Of a stretch of 64,000 bases of DNA, positions 42,691-55,904 are shown piece by piece; the first letter of the stretch is position 1; each line of letters starts with the position of its first letter. The stretch spans positions 127,359,609 to 127,423,608 of the forward strand of contig CM075348.1 of NCBI GenBank assembly GCA_037693485.1. Reading direction: 5' to 3'. The notes under the pieces are model-generated. The model did not search any database, was not told where the DNA came from, and was given only the letters and a program-made list of their open reading frames with translations. The position numbers and the translations under genes were made by a program. Origin of the DNA: Kitagawia praeruptora. Lineage: Eukaryota; Streptophyta; Magnoliopsida; Apiales; Apiaceae.

Positions 42691-44440
42691 ACAATATCCA
42701 TAGTTCTACTCAGAGAATTTTCATACCATGTATAGTAGTATGAGTGAATTGTAAAAGATATAACAATGATTACTTAGAGGAGTTCTAAGTAATTTCACTC
42801 ATACCAATACATCTCACAATTAGTTAGTAAATAGAATTCTAACTAAATATCATTAACTGATATAAGTCAAAACTTCAATACAACCAATTGTTAGAACCAT
42901 GATATTAATTATAGTGAATTTCTGAAAATGGAGCAATGATAAATTCACTAGAATTAACATCTCATAACTAATTGAAGACCAACACAGATTAGGTCCAAAT
43001 TAGTTGTGTTGTATATTTATTTTAATAAATATGAGGTACAGAGCAAATACTTATTTTGAATTGCTTCAGGTTCCATAGCTCAAATTAATCAAAGTAAATA
43101 ATCAAATAAATAAACACTAAATCTCTACGAGTTAGATTTTAGCATTTAAGTATTTAAATTATCCTTAAATAATCACCATTGAAATATATTGCAATTATAC
43201 ACATGGCAATCATTCAACAGATAATTCTCAGCATGAGGTCTGGATGTAAATAAGTTCACAAGTCCTTTCAATACGGACAATTGAATATTTATGAACTCAT
43301 TTATGAATTGCTTACAATGAATTCACAAGTCCTTTCAATAATGACAGTTGAATACTTGTAAACTCAATTAAGAATTATTTATAGTAAAATCACAAGTCCT
43401 TTCAATACGGACAACTGAATACTTGTGAGCTTACTTATGAATTACTTAACAGATGGGATTTATAAATCATATAGCATTAATAAAATCCAAAGTTTACAAA
43501 CCAAACTTAAAAAATTAATTTCATCAAGTGATTAACAAACATGTCTGCAAGTTAATCTTAATTAAAGACATGCTCTCGAAATAATTGATACCTTATGCAA
43601 GTTGCTTAGCCCTTGCGTGTTCCACAGAGTTGTTGGAGATTAATTTGATTCCTTGTGTTCTCCTGCTTTCGTACAACTCATTTGATCTGTCTCTATGCAG
43701 CAAAACATGTCAGAACTGATGTCTCTAGGGTACCATCTCCGCAGATTTGGGTCCAACTTAAGACATCTAAAAAGCAGTTGTAATAACTACAAGAATATAT
43801 TCTCTAGGTTCCACTTGGGGCCTTGCACATTTGCATATTAAGAATATAATATGTTTGTAAGTGATCGAACTATTAGTAATTGAATAAGATAATGAGCTGA
43901 TGATTTCTCTATAGCCTGATTAGGTCTTAATTAGTAGATCCTGAACTTGTTGGGTCAAATTTCTCTAGGGTACCATTTCCTCAAACTTGGGTCCAACTTA
44001 AGATTTTTGATTACCAACTTGTTAGGTCCAAACTAATAGGTCAAAATCCAGTTATAGTGATGTGTTGGCAGAGAGTCTTGACAAGTCTAAAATCTTCTGA
44101 ACAGAGGCAAAAGATCCTTGAATTACTTTTATTATCATCATTCTTTTGGCTTACTAAAGTAAATCAAAAGAATTACAACTTTACCAACATCAAAACAGCA
44201 AATATCTTGATACCAATTTATAGTTAGTAAACCAACATATAATATAATCAAGATATCATTGCACATATATATCATTTATGTTTGTGCCTAAAGATGTAGA
44301 GAGTTCTATAAGTATGACACCAATTGTTAAAAGATACCAACTTTTAAGGATGATACCAAATGTTAAATTATAGTTAGAGTGTCATACCTTGTCTTCCATG
44401 CTTGCTTGAGTGTGATACCAGTTCATACTAACATGTAGAG
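42691..44440 (-). other. copia X interior between CACTA-2 and Angela
   Basis: Mostly AT-rich noncoding DNA. 43260-43440 holds three copies of CACAAGTCCTTTCAATA. CTCTAGGGTACCATCTCC and GTCCAACTTAAGA recur at about 43720 and 43965. Next to Angela (44385-44440) the minus strand still reads LKQAWKTRYDTL, a decayed copy of the RT phrase LKQAPRAWYDTL, which continues the RT remnant at 53283-53613. Confidence 0.6.
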
Positions 44441-45981
44441 TGTTAGTGTAGGTGCCCTAGAGGCAATACATTGTTTCTTGAATAAACCTTTATGTTATTT
44501 GATTATTAAATAAACGTATTTATTATGACTTTAATTACTGCGATATTTTTGTTAGCATAATAAATGTCCTTAGAATCATGATACACATTGTATAGTTTAA
44601 GTACATGACTTGAACTTGAGATTATATAATATATCATATTCTTAAAGGTCCCTATTCGATTATTATTATATAGGACAATAATAATACATAAATAGACTAG
44701 TATGTTGTTTGACAGATAACCACATCTCATTGGTTATAAGTATGGAGATACTAAAGTCAATACATAGGTACATGTAGGAGTACATGGTACTGGACAGACC
44801 CACAGTGAGATTCTTCATGTTTAATAAAGTCATAAGAATGACTCACAATGGTAATGGTGTAATGATCCTTTGACTTGAGAACATTATATTTCTATACGGG
44901 GATTAATATACTTTGACAACATTAAAAGTTACCTTTGACCGGGTGATGATAAAAGTGGACATCGAGTATATCATGAGTCGTATGAGAAATATGAATGATA
45001 GATAAAGGATTTAACCCTCCTATAATTAGGAGAGATATTATTGGCCTCTTGATTGAGTGAGACTATAAAATGCATGGCCGTGCTCAAATAATGATTTGTT
45101 TTTTTAATAGTCTACTCATTGATCAAGTAAATCCGGATTAAATGTTGAAGAGGATGACTAAAGACATGCCTCGAGTTTAATCTATAATATTTGGTTAAAG
45201 GGATTATATTACACGGAAACATTAATCACGAAAGGTTTTATCGAATCACGATTTAATTATTGTTTAATTGGGTAGCAATGATGTATTACTAGATACCACT
45301 CATTGTTTATAATTTTATTGGAGAATAAAATTATTGCCAATTAAATAATAGCCTATAGGGTCGCACACATTGCGCACTTAAAGGAATAATTAATTTAAAT
45401 TGTGGATTTAAATTAATTGATGATTATTTGAATTTTATTATATTAGTTAAGTGAGACTTAATTAATTGAAATAATATAAATTCGAATTAGAGGAGTATTT
45501 CCGCACATAATAATTAAGTGTGACTTAGTTATTAATTAAATAATAGAATTTCATTTTATTATTTAATCCTAAACCTAATAAGGTTGGGATTTTGTTGTTA
45601 GGGCCTTGTAACGAGTCATTATAAATAGATAATGATAGGTTAAGAGGATTTACGTTTTTGTGAAAAACCCTAGAGAGAGGCAGCAAGAAAAAGGCAGAAA
45701 ACGAATCATCAAGAGGGAGGCTAGTACATCCGTTCCGAAGTCAAGTTCGTGAGTCGTTCTTGAAGGTGCTCGTGTGGATACCATAGAGGTGTTTTCCGAG
45801 AGGTAGACACAAGCCGTGAAAGCTAGGATCTCCGTTGAGTTCGTGAAAGTAATTTTATTGAAAGGTACGATTCGTTATCTCCATAATCTGTCCATAATTA
45901 TACATGGATCTTGCGTTTGGGTTCTGAAAATTTTGTTATATTTAAGTTATTCCGCTGCATTTTATGCCTCGGAACCCAACA
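44441..45981 (+). repeat. 5' LTR of the Angela element
   Basis: TGTTAGTGTAGG to GGAACCCAACA, 1541 bp. It matches the 3' LTR along its whole length, including the AAACCCTAGAGAGAGGCAGC stretch near the transcript start. Confidence 0.96.
45620..45628 (+). promoter_or_regulatory. TATA box of the Angela 5' LTR
   Basis: TATAAATAG in the context CATTATAAATAGATAATG, about 360 bp before the LTR end. It is conserved at 52916-52924 in the 3' LTR. Confidence 0.7.
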
Positions 45982-45982
45982 A

Positions 45983-45994
45983 TGGCATCAGAGC
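45983..45994 (+). other. primer-binding site of the Angela element
   Basis: TGGCATCAGAGC, one mismatch from the usual plant initiator-tRNA-Met PBS TGGTATCAGAGC, one base after the LTR. Confidence 0.8.
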
Positions 45995-47775
45995 TACGTG
46001 TATAAGGGATTGATTTGGTTACGTGTTTACTGTATTTTTACGAGTATGCATGTTAGATGAATCTGCCATAATATAGTTATGTTATATGATTGATATAATG
46101 AATCTGTATAATCTGATATGATGATATTAGTATTCTTGGAATCTGCCATGACTCATATGTATACGATCTGTTATGACATGTATGCTGTTTGGTTTGTATG
46201 ATGATATAAACTGTCCGTTGGATAAAAATGGATACGATCTGTTTGCTGGGATTAGGGTTACGTGTATGATGATACATGTTTCTGGTAATTGGAATCATGG
46301 TCGCATGTATATTGATATATGCTTCTGGACATGTATTCTGATACATGATTTGCATGTATTTTGATACGTGATTTTGCATGTATTCTGGACATATATTGAT
46401 GTAGTCATGGTCGATCCGCGTGTTTAGGGCTTAGTGACATATGCTTTAAATGATTACTTGAGCATGGTGCATGGTTATGGCTTATTGACCCTAGTGTAAT
46501 GGTTTATTCTTTTGGTTTGTAATAAATACGACTTGCATGTCGTTTTCTATCTTAATGGTTTATCTCGAATGTAACTCGAGTTCTTTTGTAAGTTCAATAG
46601 TATAGTTATTTTTGTAACTTCCAAGAAGGACAAGGGAACAAGGAGGCATTCCATGGAGGCTAAGGAGTCAATGGAAGCAATTAAGAAGACAAATGTAATA
46701 GTTATTATTACCCCATAGATTGACCTTGATCTTTTCATTAGCTTGAAAAGATCACATGGGATTGAGCCATAACCATTGCACGTTTACTTTATGCACTTTA
46801 CATATGATGTATAGAATGTATGTGTAGAGTAGAAGATGCATGCTTTGATTAAATTAATGATGTATGCATGTATTAGATACGTCACCCATGCCATGCTTGC
46901 CATGCTAAACAAGATAAAATCTGTAACGATTCAAGATTTTAAAATGAACAAACGATCATGAGATTCTTGTGTTTATGAAATATGGATTTTTAAAACACGG
47001 AATTAAATATGGATTTTTTGATATCAAAAATTGGGATTTTCTGACAAAAACGGATATGCGTATTCGTAAGGTTAATGGGTATTAAGTGTGACCATTGGGA
47101 TCCTCCATCTACCTGGGAAATGAACAGTTTAAGATGTCAATTTGAAATATTTGATTCAAGGAAAAATTGAGGATCTCTTTATGATGTGATCATGATCGTT
47201 ATAATTTTTATAAACCCCTTAACAAAATATTAAGTTTTAATCGGATGCTTTCCAATGAATGAACAGTCATTGAATCCTAGATCGATAAGGGGAATGACTG
47301 CCAGTGGCAGGGAACTCCTGTCTATCGTGGTGAGATGCGATGAATATAAGCGGTAATATTCGGCCATTGTATCATTGGGTCTAACTTAACTGAGTCGTCA
47401 TAATAAGGTGAAAATAAACGGTTATATTCAACTATTATGAACTTAGAAGCATAGAGTTTGGTTCAAAATCTATTAGATAGATAAGAACAATTGTTGTTCA
47501 CCAAACTATCCAAGAATTATATATGATATAATTGACAACTGTTGTCTACCTAAATAATCATGTTTTAAGGACTACCAGTGGTTGACTTAGGATATGACGA
47601 AATATGGATCTTGGCTCACTAGAAAGATTTATGGGATATTCTTTCCGATTTAATAGTAAGGGTTATTAATTTGATAAAAATAGTGGGAGATATATTATGA
47701 ATATGTCATAATCACTTGAACATATTATTGTAACAATCTAACTTATCTTATGCATTTTATCATTGTAGAAAATAA
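45995..47775 (+). other. untranslated leader of the Angela element
   Basis: A 1.8-kb leader without supported coding. GATACATG and TCTG-rich words recur at 46090-46400, and short related phrases (CAACTATTATGAAC, GACAACTGTTGTC) at 47330-47560. Long leaders with dimerisation and packaging signals are normal in this lineage. Confidence 0.6.
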
Positions 47776-50700
47776 ATGGCACAAAACACAAACAACATTT
47801 TCTCTGTGCGATCAGTCCTTGAGAAGGACAAGCTAACAGGATCAAACTTCCTTGACTGGTCTAGGAATTTGAGAATTGTTCTCATGCAGGAAAAGAAATC
47901 TTATGTGATTGATATTCCTGCACCGGCAGCCCCTGCTGCCAATGCCACTGCTGCTCAACGAAATGCTTATCAGAAGCATATTGATGATGCAACTGATGTG
48001 GCTTGTCTTATGCTTGCGACTATGGATGCTGAGCTTCAGAAGCAGCATTTTGATATGAATGCTTATGCTATGTTTGAACATCTTTCAACGATGTTTCAAT
48101 CATAGGCTCGTGTGGAAAAGTTCAACACGAGCAAAGCACTCTTCTCGTACAAGCAGGGCAACAGACCAGTCGGACCACATGTTTTAAAGATGATTGGGTA
48201 TTGTGATTACCTTGCTCATTTGGGTTTCCCGCTTCAGCGAGAGGCTCATGTCGATATAATCTTGCAATCTTTGAACAACGACTATACTCAGTTCATTATG
48301 ACTTTTAATATGACTGAGCAAGATAAGACTCATATGGAATTGTTGGCCATGCTGAGGACCACTGAAGCAAATATGGTCAAGGCACCTGACAAAGCTCCCA
48401 TAATGATGGTGGGCAAGAAAGGTGCTAAGGGAAAGGGGAAATGGAAGGGCAAGAAAAAGGTGGCATCAAAAGATCTTGGTCCTTCTAAGCCCTCTTTCAA
48501 AAAGGCTAAAAAGCCGAAGGGAGATGTCGCAAAGGCTGACAAAGGTGATTGTCACTATTGCCATAAGCCTGGTCACTGGAAGAGAAACTGTCCTGCTTAC
48601 TTGGAGGATCTGAAGAAAATGAAGGGTGTTCAGATTTCTGGATCAGGTATTTATGTTATAGAAGTCAATCTGTCTATTTCTACATCTTGGGTATTGGATA
48701 CTGGATGTGCTTCTCACATTTGTATAAATGTGCAGGAACTGCAGAGAAGTAGGACTTTGGCTAAGGAAGAAGTGGACCTACGAGTAAGCAATGGAGCAAG
48801 AGTTGCTGCTTTAGCTGTAGGGACTTATTATTTATCTTTGCCCTCTGGCCTTGTTTTAGAACTTGAAGACTGTTTTTACGTGTCTGCGATTCGCAGAAAC
48901 ATTATTTCTGTTTCTTGTTTGGACAAGAAAGGTTTTTCGTTTACAATAAAGAACAACAGTTGATCTTTTTCTTTGAATGATTTAACCTATGGTGTTGCGC
49001 GTTTATTTAATGGTTTATATGTTCTTGATTTAGATAATCCTGTCTGTAACATAGAAAACAAACGACTTAAAGTTAATGACTCAAATCAAACATACCTCTG
49101 GCATTGTCGTCTAGGCCATATAAATGAGAAACGCATATCCAAATTACATAAGGATGGATACTTGGATAAGTTTGATTTTGAATCATACGATGAATACGAA
49201 TCTTGTTTGCTTGGTAAGATGACTAAAGCCCCTTTCACTGGTAAGGGTCAAAGGGCCACTGAACGTCTGGAGCTAATACATAGTGATGTATGTGGCCCAA
49301 TGCGTGTGATGGCTAGAGGAGGCTACTACTACTTCATAACATTTACTGATGATTTCAGTAGATATGGATATGTATATCTTATGAAGAATAAATCTGATTC
49401 TTTTGAAAAATTCAAAGAATACAAGGCTGAAATAGAGAAGCAAATAGGCGGAGGTGCAAGTATTAAGATCTTACGATCTGATCGTGGGGGTTAATACTTA
49501 AGCACCGAATTTAAAGAGTATTTAAAAGAGTGTGGTATTGTATCACAACTCACTCCACCAGGTACACCTCAATGGAATGGAGTTTCAGAGAGGAGAAATC
49601 GCACCCTGTTGGACATGGTACGATCGATGATGAGTCATGCAGATCTTCCAATAAGTTTCTGGGGTGACGCTCTAGAAACAACGGCTTTCACACTTTACCG
49701 TGTTCCTACTAAAAAGGTTCAAAAGACTCCATATGAAATATGGAAGGAGAAACGGTCAGGCATGAACTTTATGAAATTTTGGGGATGCAAGGCGTTTGTG
49801 AAACGTCAAGTATCTAACAAGATTAGACCTAAATCCGAAGAGTGCAATTTTGTGGGATACCCTAATGAAACAAAGGCGTATTATTTTTATAGTCCTTCTG
49901 AGCAGAAAGTGTTTATTGCTCGAGATGCTGTCTTCATGGAAAGAGATTATGTTTCCAAAAGAAACAGTGGGAGAACTATTGATCTCGATGAAGATCGAGA
50001 ACCACAAAATAGCATTGAACCTGAAGTGGAACAAGAGCAGGATAACGATAATGCTCAACAAACACAGGTTGTTCGTAGATCTGGTAGAATTCGTCATGAG
50101 CCAGAGAGATATGGATTTCTCTTGACTCAATGTGGTGATTTGATGCTCATAGATGAAGATGAGCCTCTCACATACCAAGAATCTAAGAGATGGCTTGAAG
50201 CCATGAAATCCGAGATGGATTCCATGTATGAAAACCAAGTATGGAATTTGGTTAATCCACCTGAAGGGGTAAAACCCGTAGGGTGCAAATGGGTTTTCAA
50301 GAAAAAAACTAACATGGATGGAAATGTTAAGACCTATAAAGCAAGACTGGTTGCGAAAGGTTTTAAACAAATTCATGGTATTGACTATGATGAAACTTTC
50401 TCACCAGTTGCCATGGTCAAGTCCATAAGGATTTTGCTTGCAATTGTAGCATTCCATGATTATGAAATCTGGCAAATGGATGTCAAAACAGCCTTCCTTA
50501 ATGGAAGCCTTGAAGAGGATGTGTACATGACACAACCTGAAGGTTTTGTTGATCCAAGGAATGTTGGCAAGGTATGTAAATTACGTCGATCCATTTATGG
50601 ATTGAAGCAAGCCTCTAGGAGATGGAATATCCATTTTGATGAAACAGTCAAGGAGTATGGCATTATTCAAAACGAGGATGAACCTTGTGTTTACAAGAAG

Positions 50701-51723
50701 GTTAGTGGGAGCCATGTGGCATTCATAGTACTGTATGTTGATGATATACTACTAATGGGGAATGACATACCTTCTCTAAAGGCTGTTAAGACTTGGTTAG
50801 GGAGCAATTTCTCTATGAAAGACTTAGGAAAGGCAACCTACATTCTAGGAATGAGGATCTATAGAGATAGATCTAGAAGGATGATCGGTCTAAGTCAGAG
50901 TACATACATTGATAAGGTTTTGCATCGTTTTGGTATTCAAAATGCAAAAAAGGGATATGTCCCCGTGTCTTAAGGGATAACGATCTCTAAAGACCAGTGT
51001 CCGAAATCATTGGATGAGAAGGACCATATGAGTAAAGTTCCATATGCATGAGCAATTGGATTTATCATATATGCAATGGTATGTACTCGCCCAGATGTTT
51101 CGTATGCTTTGAGCATGACGAGCAGATACCAATCTAATCCAGGTGAAGGTCACTGGACGGCAGTCAAGAATAATCTAAAGTACCTTAAAAGGACTAAAGA
51201 TTCATTCTTGGTGTATGGTGGAGAGGAAAAACTGGTTGTAAAAGGTTACACCGATGCAAGTTTCCAAATAGATAGGGATGATACTGTATCACAATCTGGT
51301 TTTGTGTTTTGTCTAAACGGAGGTGCTGTAAGCTGGAAGAGTTCAGAGCAAGAAACAGTAGCTGATTCTACAATGGAGGCTGAGTACATTGCAGCTTGTG
51401 AAGCGGCTAAGGAGGCTGTTTGGATTCGAAAATTCATTACTGATTTGGAAGTGGTTCCATCGATTGCAGATCCCACTGATCTATACTGCGATAATAATGG
51501 GGCCATTGCACAGGCTAAAGAGCCTAGATCACACTCCAGATCCAAACATATACTCAGGAGATATCACCTCATTCGAGAGATTAATGAAAGGGGTGACATA
51601 CACATATGTAAAGTGCACACAAATGATAACATTGCAGATCCACTGACCAAAGGCTTGTCGCAGCAAAAGCATGATGGTCACACTAGTTCCACGGGTATTA
51701 GATACATGGGTGATTGGCTCTAG
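47776..51723 (+). pseudogene. Angela gag-pol polyprotein with five in-frame stop codons
   Basis: One frame of 1316 codons from ATG 47776 to TAG 51721. Order: gag (GSNFLDWSRNLRIVL), knuckle CHYCHKPGHWKRNC (48550-48591), protease WVLDTGCASHIC, pre-integrase LWHCRLGHINEKRI, integrase with HSDVCGPM, DDFSRYGYVYLM and SERRNRTLLDMV, RT with ARLVAKGFKQIHGIDYDE, QMDVKTAFLNGS and YVDDILLM, RNase H with ADSTMEAEYIAA and CDNNGAI. The lesions are stops only, with no frameshift: TAG 48103, TGA 48961, TAA 49492, TAA 50971, TGA 51049. The protein would make and integrate element cDNA if uninterrupted. Confidence 0.95.
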
Positions 51724-51724
51724 T

Positions 51725-51737
51725 GCAAGTGGGAGAT
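51725..51737 (+). other. polypurine tract of the Angela element
   Basis: GCAAGTGGGAGAT directly before the TG of the 3' LTR and only a few bases after the pol stop. It primes plus-strand synthesis. Confidence 0.8.
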
Positions 51738-53277
51738 TGTTAGTGTAGGTGCCCTAGAGGCAATACATTGTTTCCTGAATAAACCTTTATGTCATTTGAT
51801 AATTAAATAAACGTATTTACTATGACTTTAATTACTGCGATATTTTTGTTAGCATAATAAATGTCCTTAGAATCATGATACACATTGTATAGTTTAAGTA
51901 CATGACTTGAACTTGAGATTATATAATATATCATATTCTTAAAGGTCCCTAGTCGATTATTATTATATAGGACAATAATAATACATAAATAGACAAGTAT
52001 GTTGTTTGACAGATAACCACATCTCATTGGTTATATGTATAGAGATACTAAAGTCAATACATAGGTACATGTAGGAGTACATGGTACTGGACAGACCCAC
52101 AGTGAGATTCTTCATGTTTAATAAAGTCATAAGAATGACTCACAGTGGTAATGGTGTAATGATCCTTTGACTTGAGATCATTATATTTCTATAAGAGGAT
52201 TAATATACTTTGACAACATTAAAAGTTACCTTTGACCGGGCAATGATAAAAGTGGACATCGGGTATATCATGAGTCGTATGAGAAATATGAATGATAGAT
52301 AAATGATTTAACCCTCCTATAATTAGGAGAGATATTATTGGTCTCTTGATTGAGTGAGACTATAAAATGCATGGCTGTGCCCAAATAATGATTTGTTTTT
52401 TTAATAGTCTACTCATTGATCAAGTAAATCCGGATTAAATGTTGAAGAGGATGACTAAAGACATGCCTCGAGTTTAATCTATAATATTTGGTTAAAGGGA
52501 TTATATTACACGGAAACATTAATCACGAAAGGTTTTATCGAATCACGATTTAATTATTGTTTAATTGGGTAGCAATGATGTATTACTAGATACCGCTCAT
52601 TGTTTATAATTTTATTGGAGAATAAAATTATTTCCAATTAAATAATAGCCTATAGGGTCGCACACATTGAGCACTTAAAGGAATAATTAATTTAAATTAT
52701 GGATTTAAATTAATTGATGATTATTTGAATTTTATTATATTAGTTAAGTGAGACTTAATTAATTGAAATAATATAAATTCGAATTAGAGGAGTATTTCTG
52801 CACATAATAATTAAGTGTGACTTAGTTATTAATTAAATAATAGAATTTCGTTTTATTATTTAATCCTAAACCTAATAAGGTTGGGCTTTTCTGTTAGGGC
52901 CTTTTAACCAGTCATTATAAATAGATAATGATTGGTTAAGAGGATTTACGTTTTTGTGAAAAACCCTAGAGAGAGGCAGCAAGAAAAAGGCAGAAAACGA
53001 ATCATCAAGAGGGAGGCTAGTACATCCGTTCCGAAGTCAAGTTCGTGAGTCGTTCTTGAAGGTGCTCGTGTGGATACCATAGTGGTGTTTTCCGAGAGGT
53101 AGACACAAGTCGTGAAAGCTAGGATCTCTGTTGAGTTCGTGAAAGTAATTTTATTGAAAGGTACGATTCGTTATCTCCATAATCTGTCCATAATTATACA
53201 TGGATCTTGCGTTTGGGTTCTGAAAATTTTGTTATATTTACGTTATTCTGTTGCGTTTTATGCCTCGGAACCCAACA
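51738..53277 (+). repeat. 3' LTR of the Angela element
   Basis: 1540 bp, TGTTAGTGTAGG to GGAACCCAACA, followed by the TAGAG duplication. About 40 substitutions or small indels against the 5' LTR by eye. Confidence 0.96.
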
Positions 53278-53282
53278 TAGAG

Positions 53283-55260
53283 TTCTTCCATTATCTCACC
53301 AACGAGGAGTGCACTTGTTCACATTCCTCTAGCATTCAGATTCAGTAGGTCCAGATGTCCATTATAATCTTGAATGTGCAACAGGTGCCTGATATCCTCA
53401 AGTCTTATAACTGGTGCTTCTTGTCAGATATACTATCTTATCAAATTTTAACCTAGCATCCAGTTTGGCTTTGTCCCTCATAACAATGCCTAGACATCCA
53501 GTTAGACTTCTGGTTATCCTTGTACCAAAAACAACCTTGTTCTTTGGTCTGGATACCAGCTTCCCTACAATCTGTCTTTTGTACTGATAGAGATCATCTT
53601 GCATTGCAATCACTCAATCTGGATCTTGCAGAGCCTTTATAGCTTTCTTAGTTTCTTCTAAAAGAAAACTAAAGAAATAATCATTGGTACTTGAAACTCT
53701 ACTAGTCTTTTACTTCCACCATTAGGAACACCAAGAACTAGGTTAAAGAGTTAGTTGAGTCAACACTTTTTTTCTTGGCAGACATGTTCTCAGAGTGTCC
53801 TTTGATTTTCAATGTGGTGTTTAGTTGACTAGTTGATCCTTCAGTTGCTCCCCTTAAGCTGTTGCTGGGTATACATGTAGATTCTCCATGTTTGACATTG
53901 GTTGGATCTGAATAATCATCACCATTGACAGTTGGGAGCTTGAAGTTGTTGAACATCACTAAGACTTTCAATCACCTTCTGTTAATTAATAACAAACACC
54001 CTATAGGCTGTAGACTCCATTGAGTAACCAAGGAAATTATCCTCTTGAGCATTAGCTGATTGCCAAGATGCTCAGTTCCATTTATCATTACAAAACAATT
54101 TCCTTCATACTTGTGAGGTCTTCCTATATTTCTTACGGATCAGGGTTCGATCATGCCAGTAGCAAACTATTGACTCCTTCAGTATTAATACTCTTGAAGG
54201 TGCAGCAATCATCCAGAACACTAATTGATAGGTCCTGTAATCTGGACTCCAAGTTGTCATAGTCAGTTTTGCTTCCTGCTAATCTTCTAGATGTGGTCAA
54301 TCACCATCAGTGGTGTCTTGTCTTCAGATTGTCTGAATAACAACTTGTTTGTTGAGAGAAGTCATCAGTCATCACCACTAAAGTATATTTTTCTTTGATG
54401 TAGAACTTCTGTGTGATGCTTCTTTGACTTCCCTTTATGACATGCCTCATAATTTCATTTTGCTTAAATTCCAGATGAGGCAGTCTCCTTTACTGATTCG
54501 ATTTCCAGGAAAGAATATCTTGATTTGACATTCAGGTGGAGAGCTTCTTATGTCATAGATGAACTCTTGTCTGATGAAGCTTTAGATTAAACCTTGTTGG
54601 CTTCACCTTTACTCTTGTCTGAAATTCCCTTGCTGAGATTCCATGTCAGCTACGAATAAGTTAACTTTCCTTTATCCTCGAATAGCAAGCTTACCATCTC
54701 TATTGTGTAAGATCGGACACTTCTCTTTAACAGATTTATAATTGTATGATCCTGAGAAGTTATGCTTGGGACCTTCCACATAAGAGGTTTTATTACTGAC
54801 AACATTCCTAGCTATTGAATAGCCATGACCCTAGGTCATACCCTTGTTGTTGTCTCCAAGGGAAGACCACTTAGCCTGTCTTCACAATTACATTTGATAG
54901 TAGGGTTTTTTTCTTCGATGATATGCTTTGAACAAATCATTGAGAATGCATAATCGATTAACCTGTTATGCCCTACATTCACAAATGGATAAAAAGTTCT
55001 TGGTACCCAAATTATTTAATTGGGTCCAGATGGATTAAAGATTTCTCTTTTATTAGAGTTAACAACAGTTTTAACCTTAACATGCTCATTCTTATCTTTG
55101 ACTGACCATTTCTCCTTTTTAATGTCATTGACAAAATAGTCACTGAGCAAGGAGAATAATGGTTCCTTCCTAACATAAGGAGGACTAGCAGTCTATACCT
55201 TATTGTTATTCTTAAACATGCTTTTTCTATAATCAATGCAAATACTAGGAGATGCATTTA
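53283..55260 (-). pseudogene. decayed copia X gag-pol (RT start, integrase region, protease linker)
   Basis: Collinear minus-strand scraps: around 54990-55130 KREIFNPSGPN and IWVP (the linker before protease in Sirevirus-like copias), and about 54650-54800 pre-integrase-like text. 53398-53613 encodes GKLVSRPKNKVVFGTR and VMRDKAKL, a decayed version of the RT entry (WKLVPRP..IGTKW, VRNKARL in S1). 53290-53395 continues with APVIRLEDIRHLL and ends GEIMEEL at the Angela target site. Stops and shifts throughout. Integrase core residues are not readable. Confidence 0.7.
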
Positions 55261-55904
55261 TGACATTTGAAATAAGCAGGAATGATAATAAGAACACAAG
55301 GCATACATTCAACATTAAAACATTGCAGATAAGAATTATACAAATTAGGCATGTTATGCATTTTAGAAAATTCTGTATTATCTACTTTAACCTATGTACT
55401 CTAGTGTAACAGGTAGCAAATAGATTTATAGATATTCAATAATTTTCTAAACATGCATGGAATAGAAGAATTAACAATTAATCACTAATTCTATCCAATC
55501 CATTCCTATTGTTATATGATATTATATAGTCTCTATTACCTAAGTCAGTTTTACAAATGAACATGCTTTTTCTATAATCAATGCAAATACTAGGAGATGC
55601 ATTTATGACATTTGAAATAAGCAGGCATGATAATAAGAACACAAGGCATACATTCAGCATTAAAACATTGCAAATAAGAATTATGCAAATTAGGCATGTT
55701 ATGCATTTTAGAAAATTCAGTACTATCTACTTTAACCTATGTACTCTAGTGTAACAGGTAGCAAGTAGATTTATAGATATTCAATAATTTTCTAAACATG
55801 CATGGAATAGAAGAATTAACAATTAATCACTAATTCTATCCAATCCATTCCTATTGTTATATGATATTATATAGTCTCTACTACCTAAGTCAGTTTTACA
55901 AATG
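55215..55904. repeat. tandem duplication of 345 bp inside copia X
   Basis: The segment starting AACATGCTTTTTCTATAATC at 55215 is repeated head to tail from 55560, with few differences up to TTTTACAAATGA near 55904. Confidence 0.93.

Larger units (their letters stand above)
44441..53277 (+). mobile_element. full-length Angela-type Ty1/copia retrotransposon
   Basis: Complete structure: 5' LTR 44441-45981, PBS, 1.8-kb leader, one gag-pol frame 47776-51723, purine tract, 3' LTR 51738-53277. Perfect target duplications TAGAG lie at 44436-44440 and 53278-53282. Length is 8837 bp. LTR size, gag opening (FSVRSVLEKDKL) and pol wording fit the Angela/BARE lineage. By eye I count about 40 LTR differences, roughly 97% identity, so insertion is moderately recent. 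Five in-frame stops make it non-autonomous. Confidence 0.96.

Noticed and set aside
49756..50376. A 206-codon minus-strand frame opposite Angela RT
   Set aside because: Shadow of the strongly coding plus-strand gag-pol.
54068..55660. Small open frames (60-81 codons) in the copia X interior
   Set aside because: Most are out of frame with the decayed pol text that can be read on the minus strand, and two derive from the 345-bp duplication.
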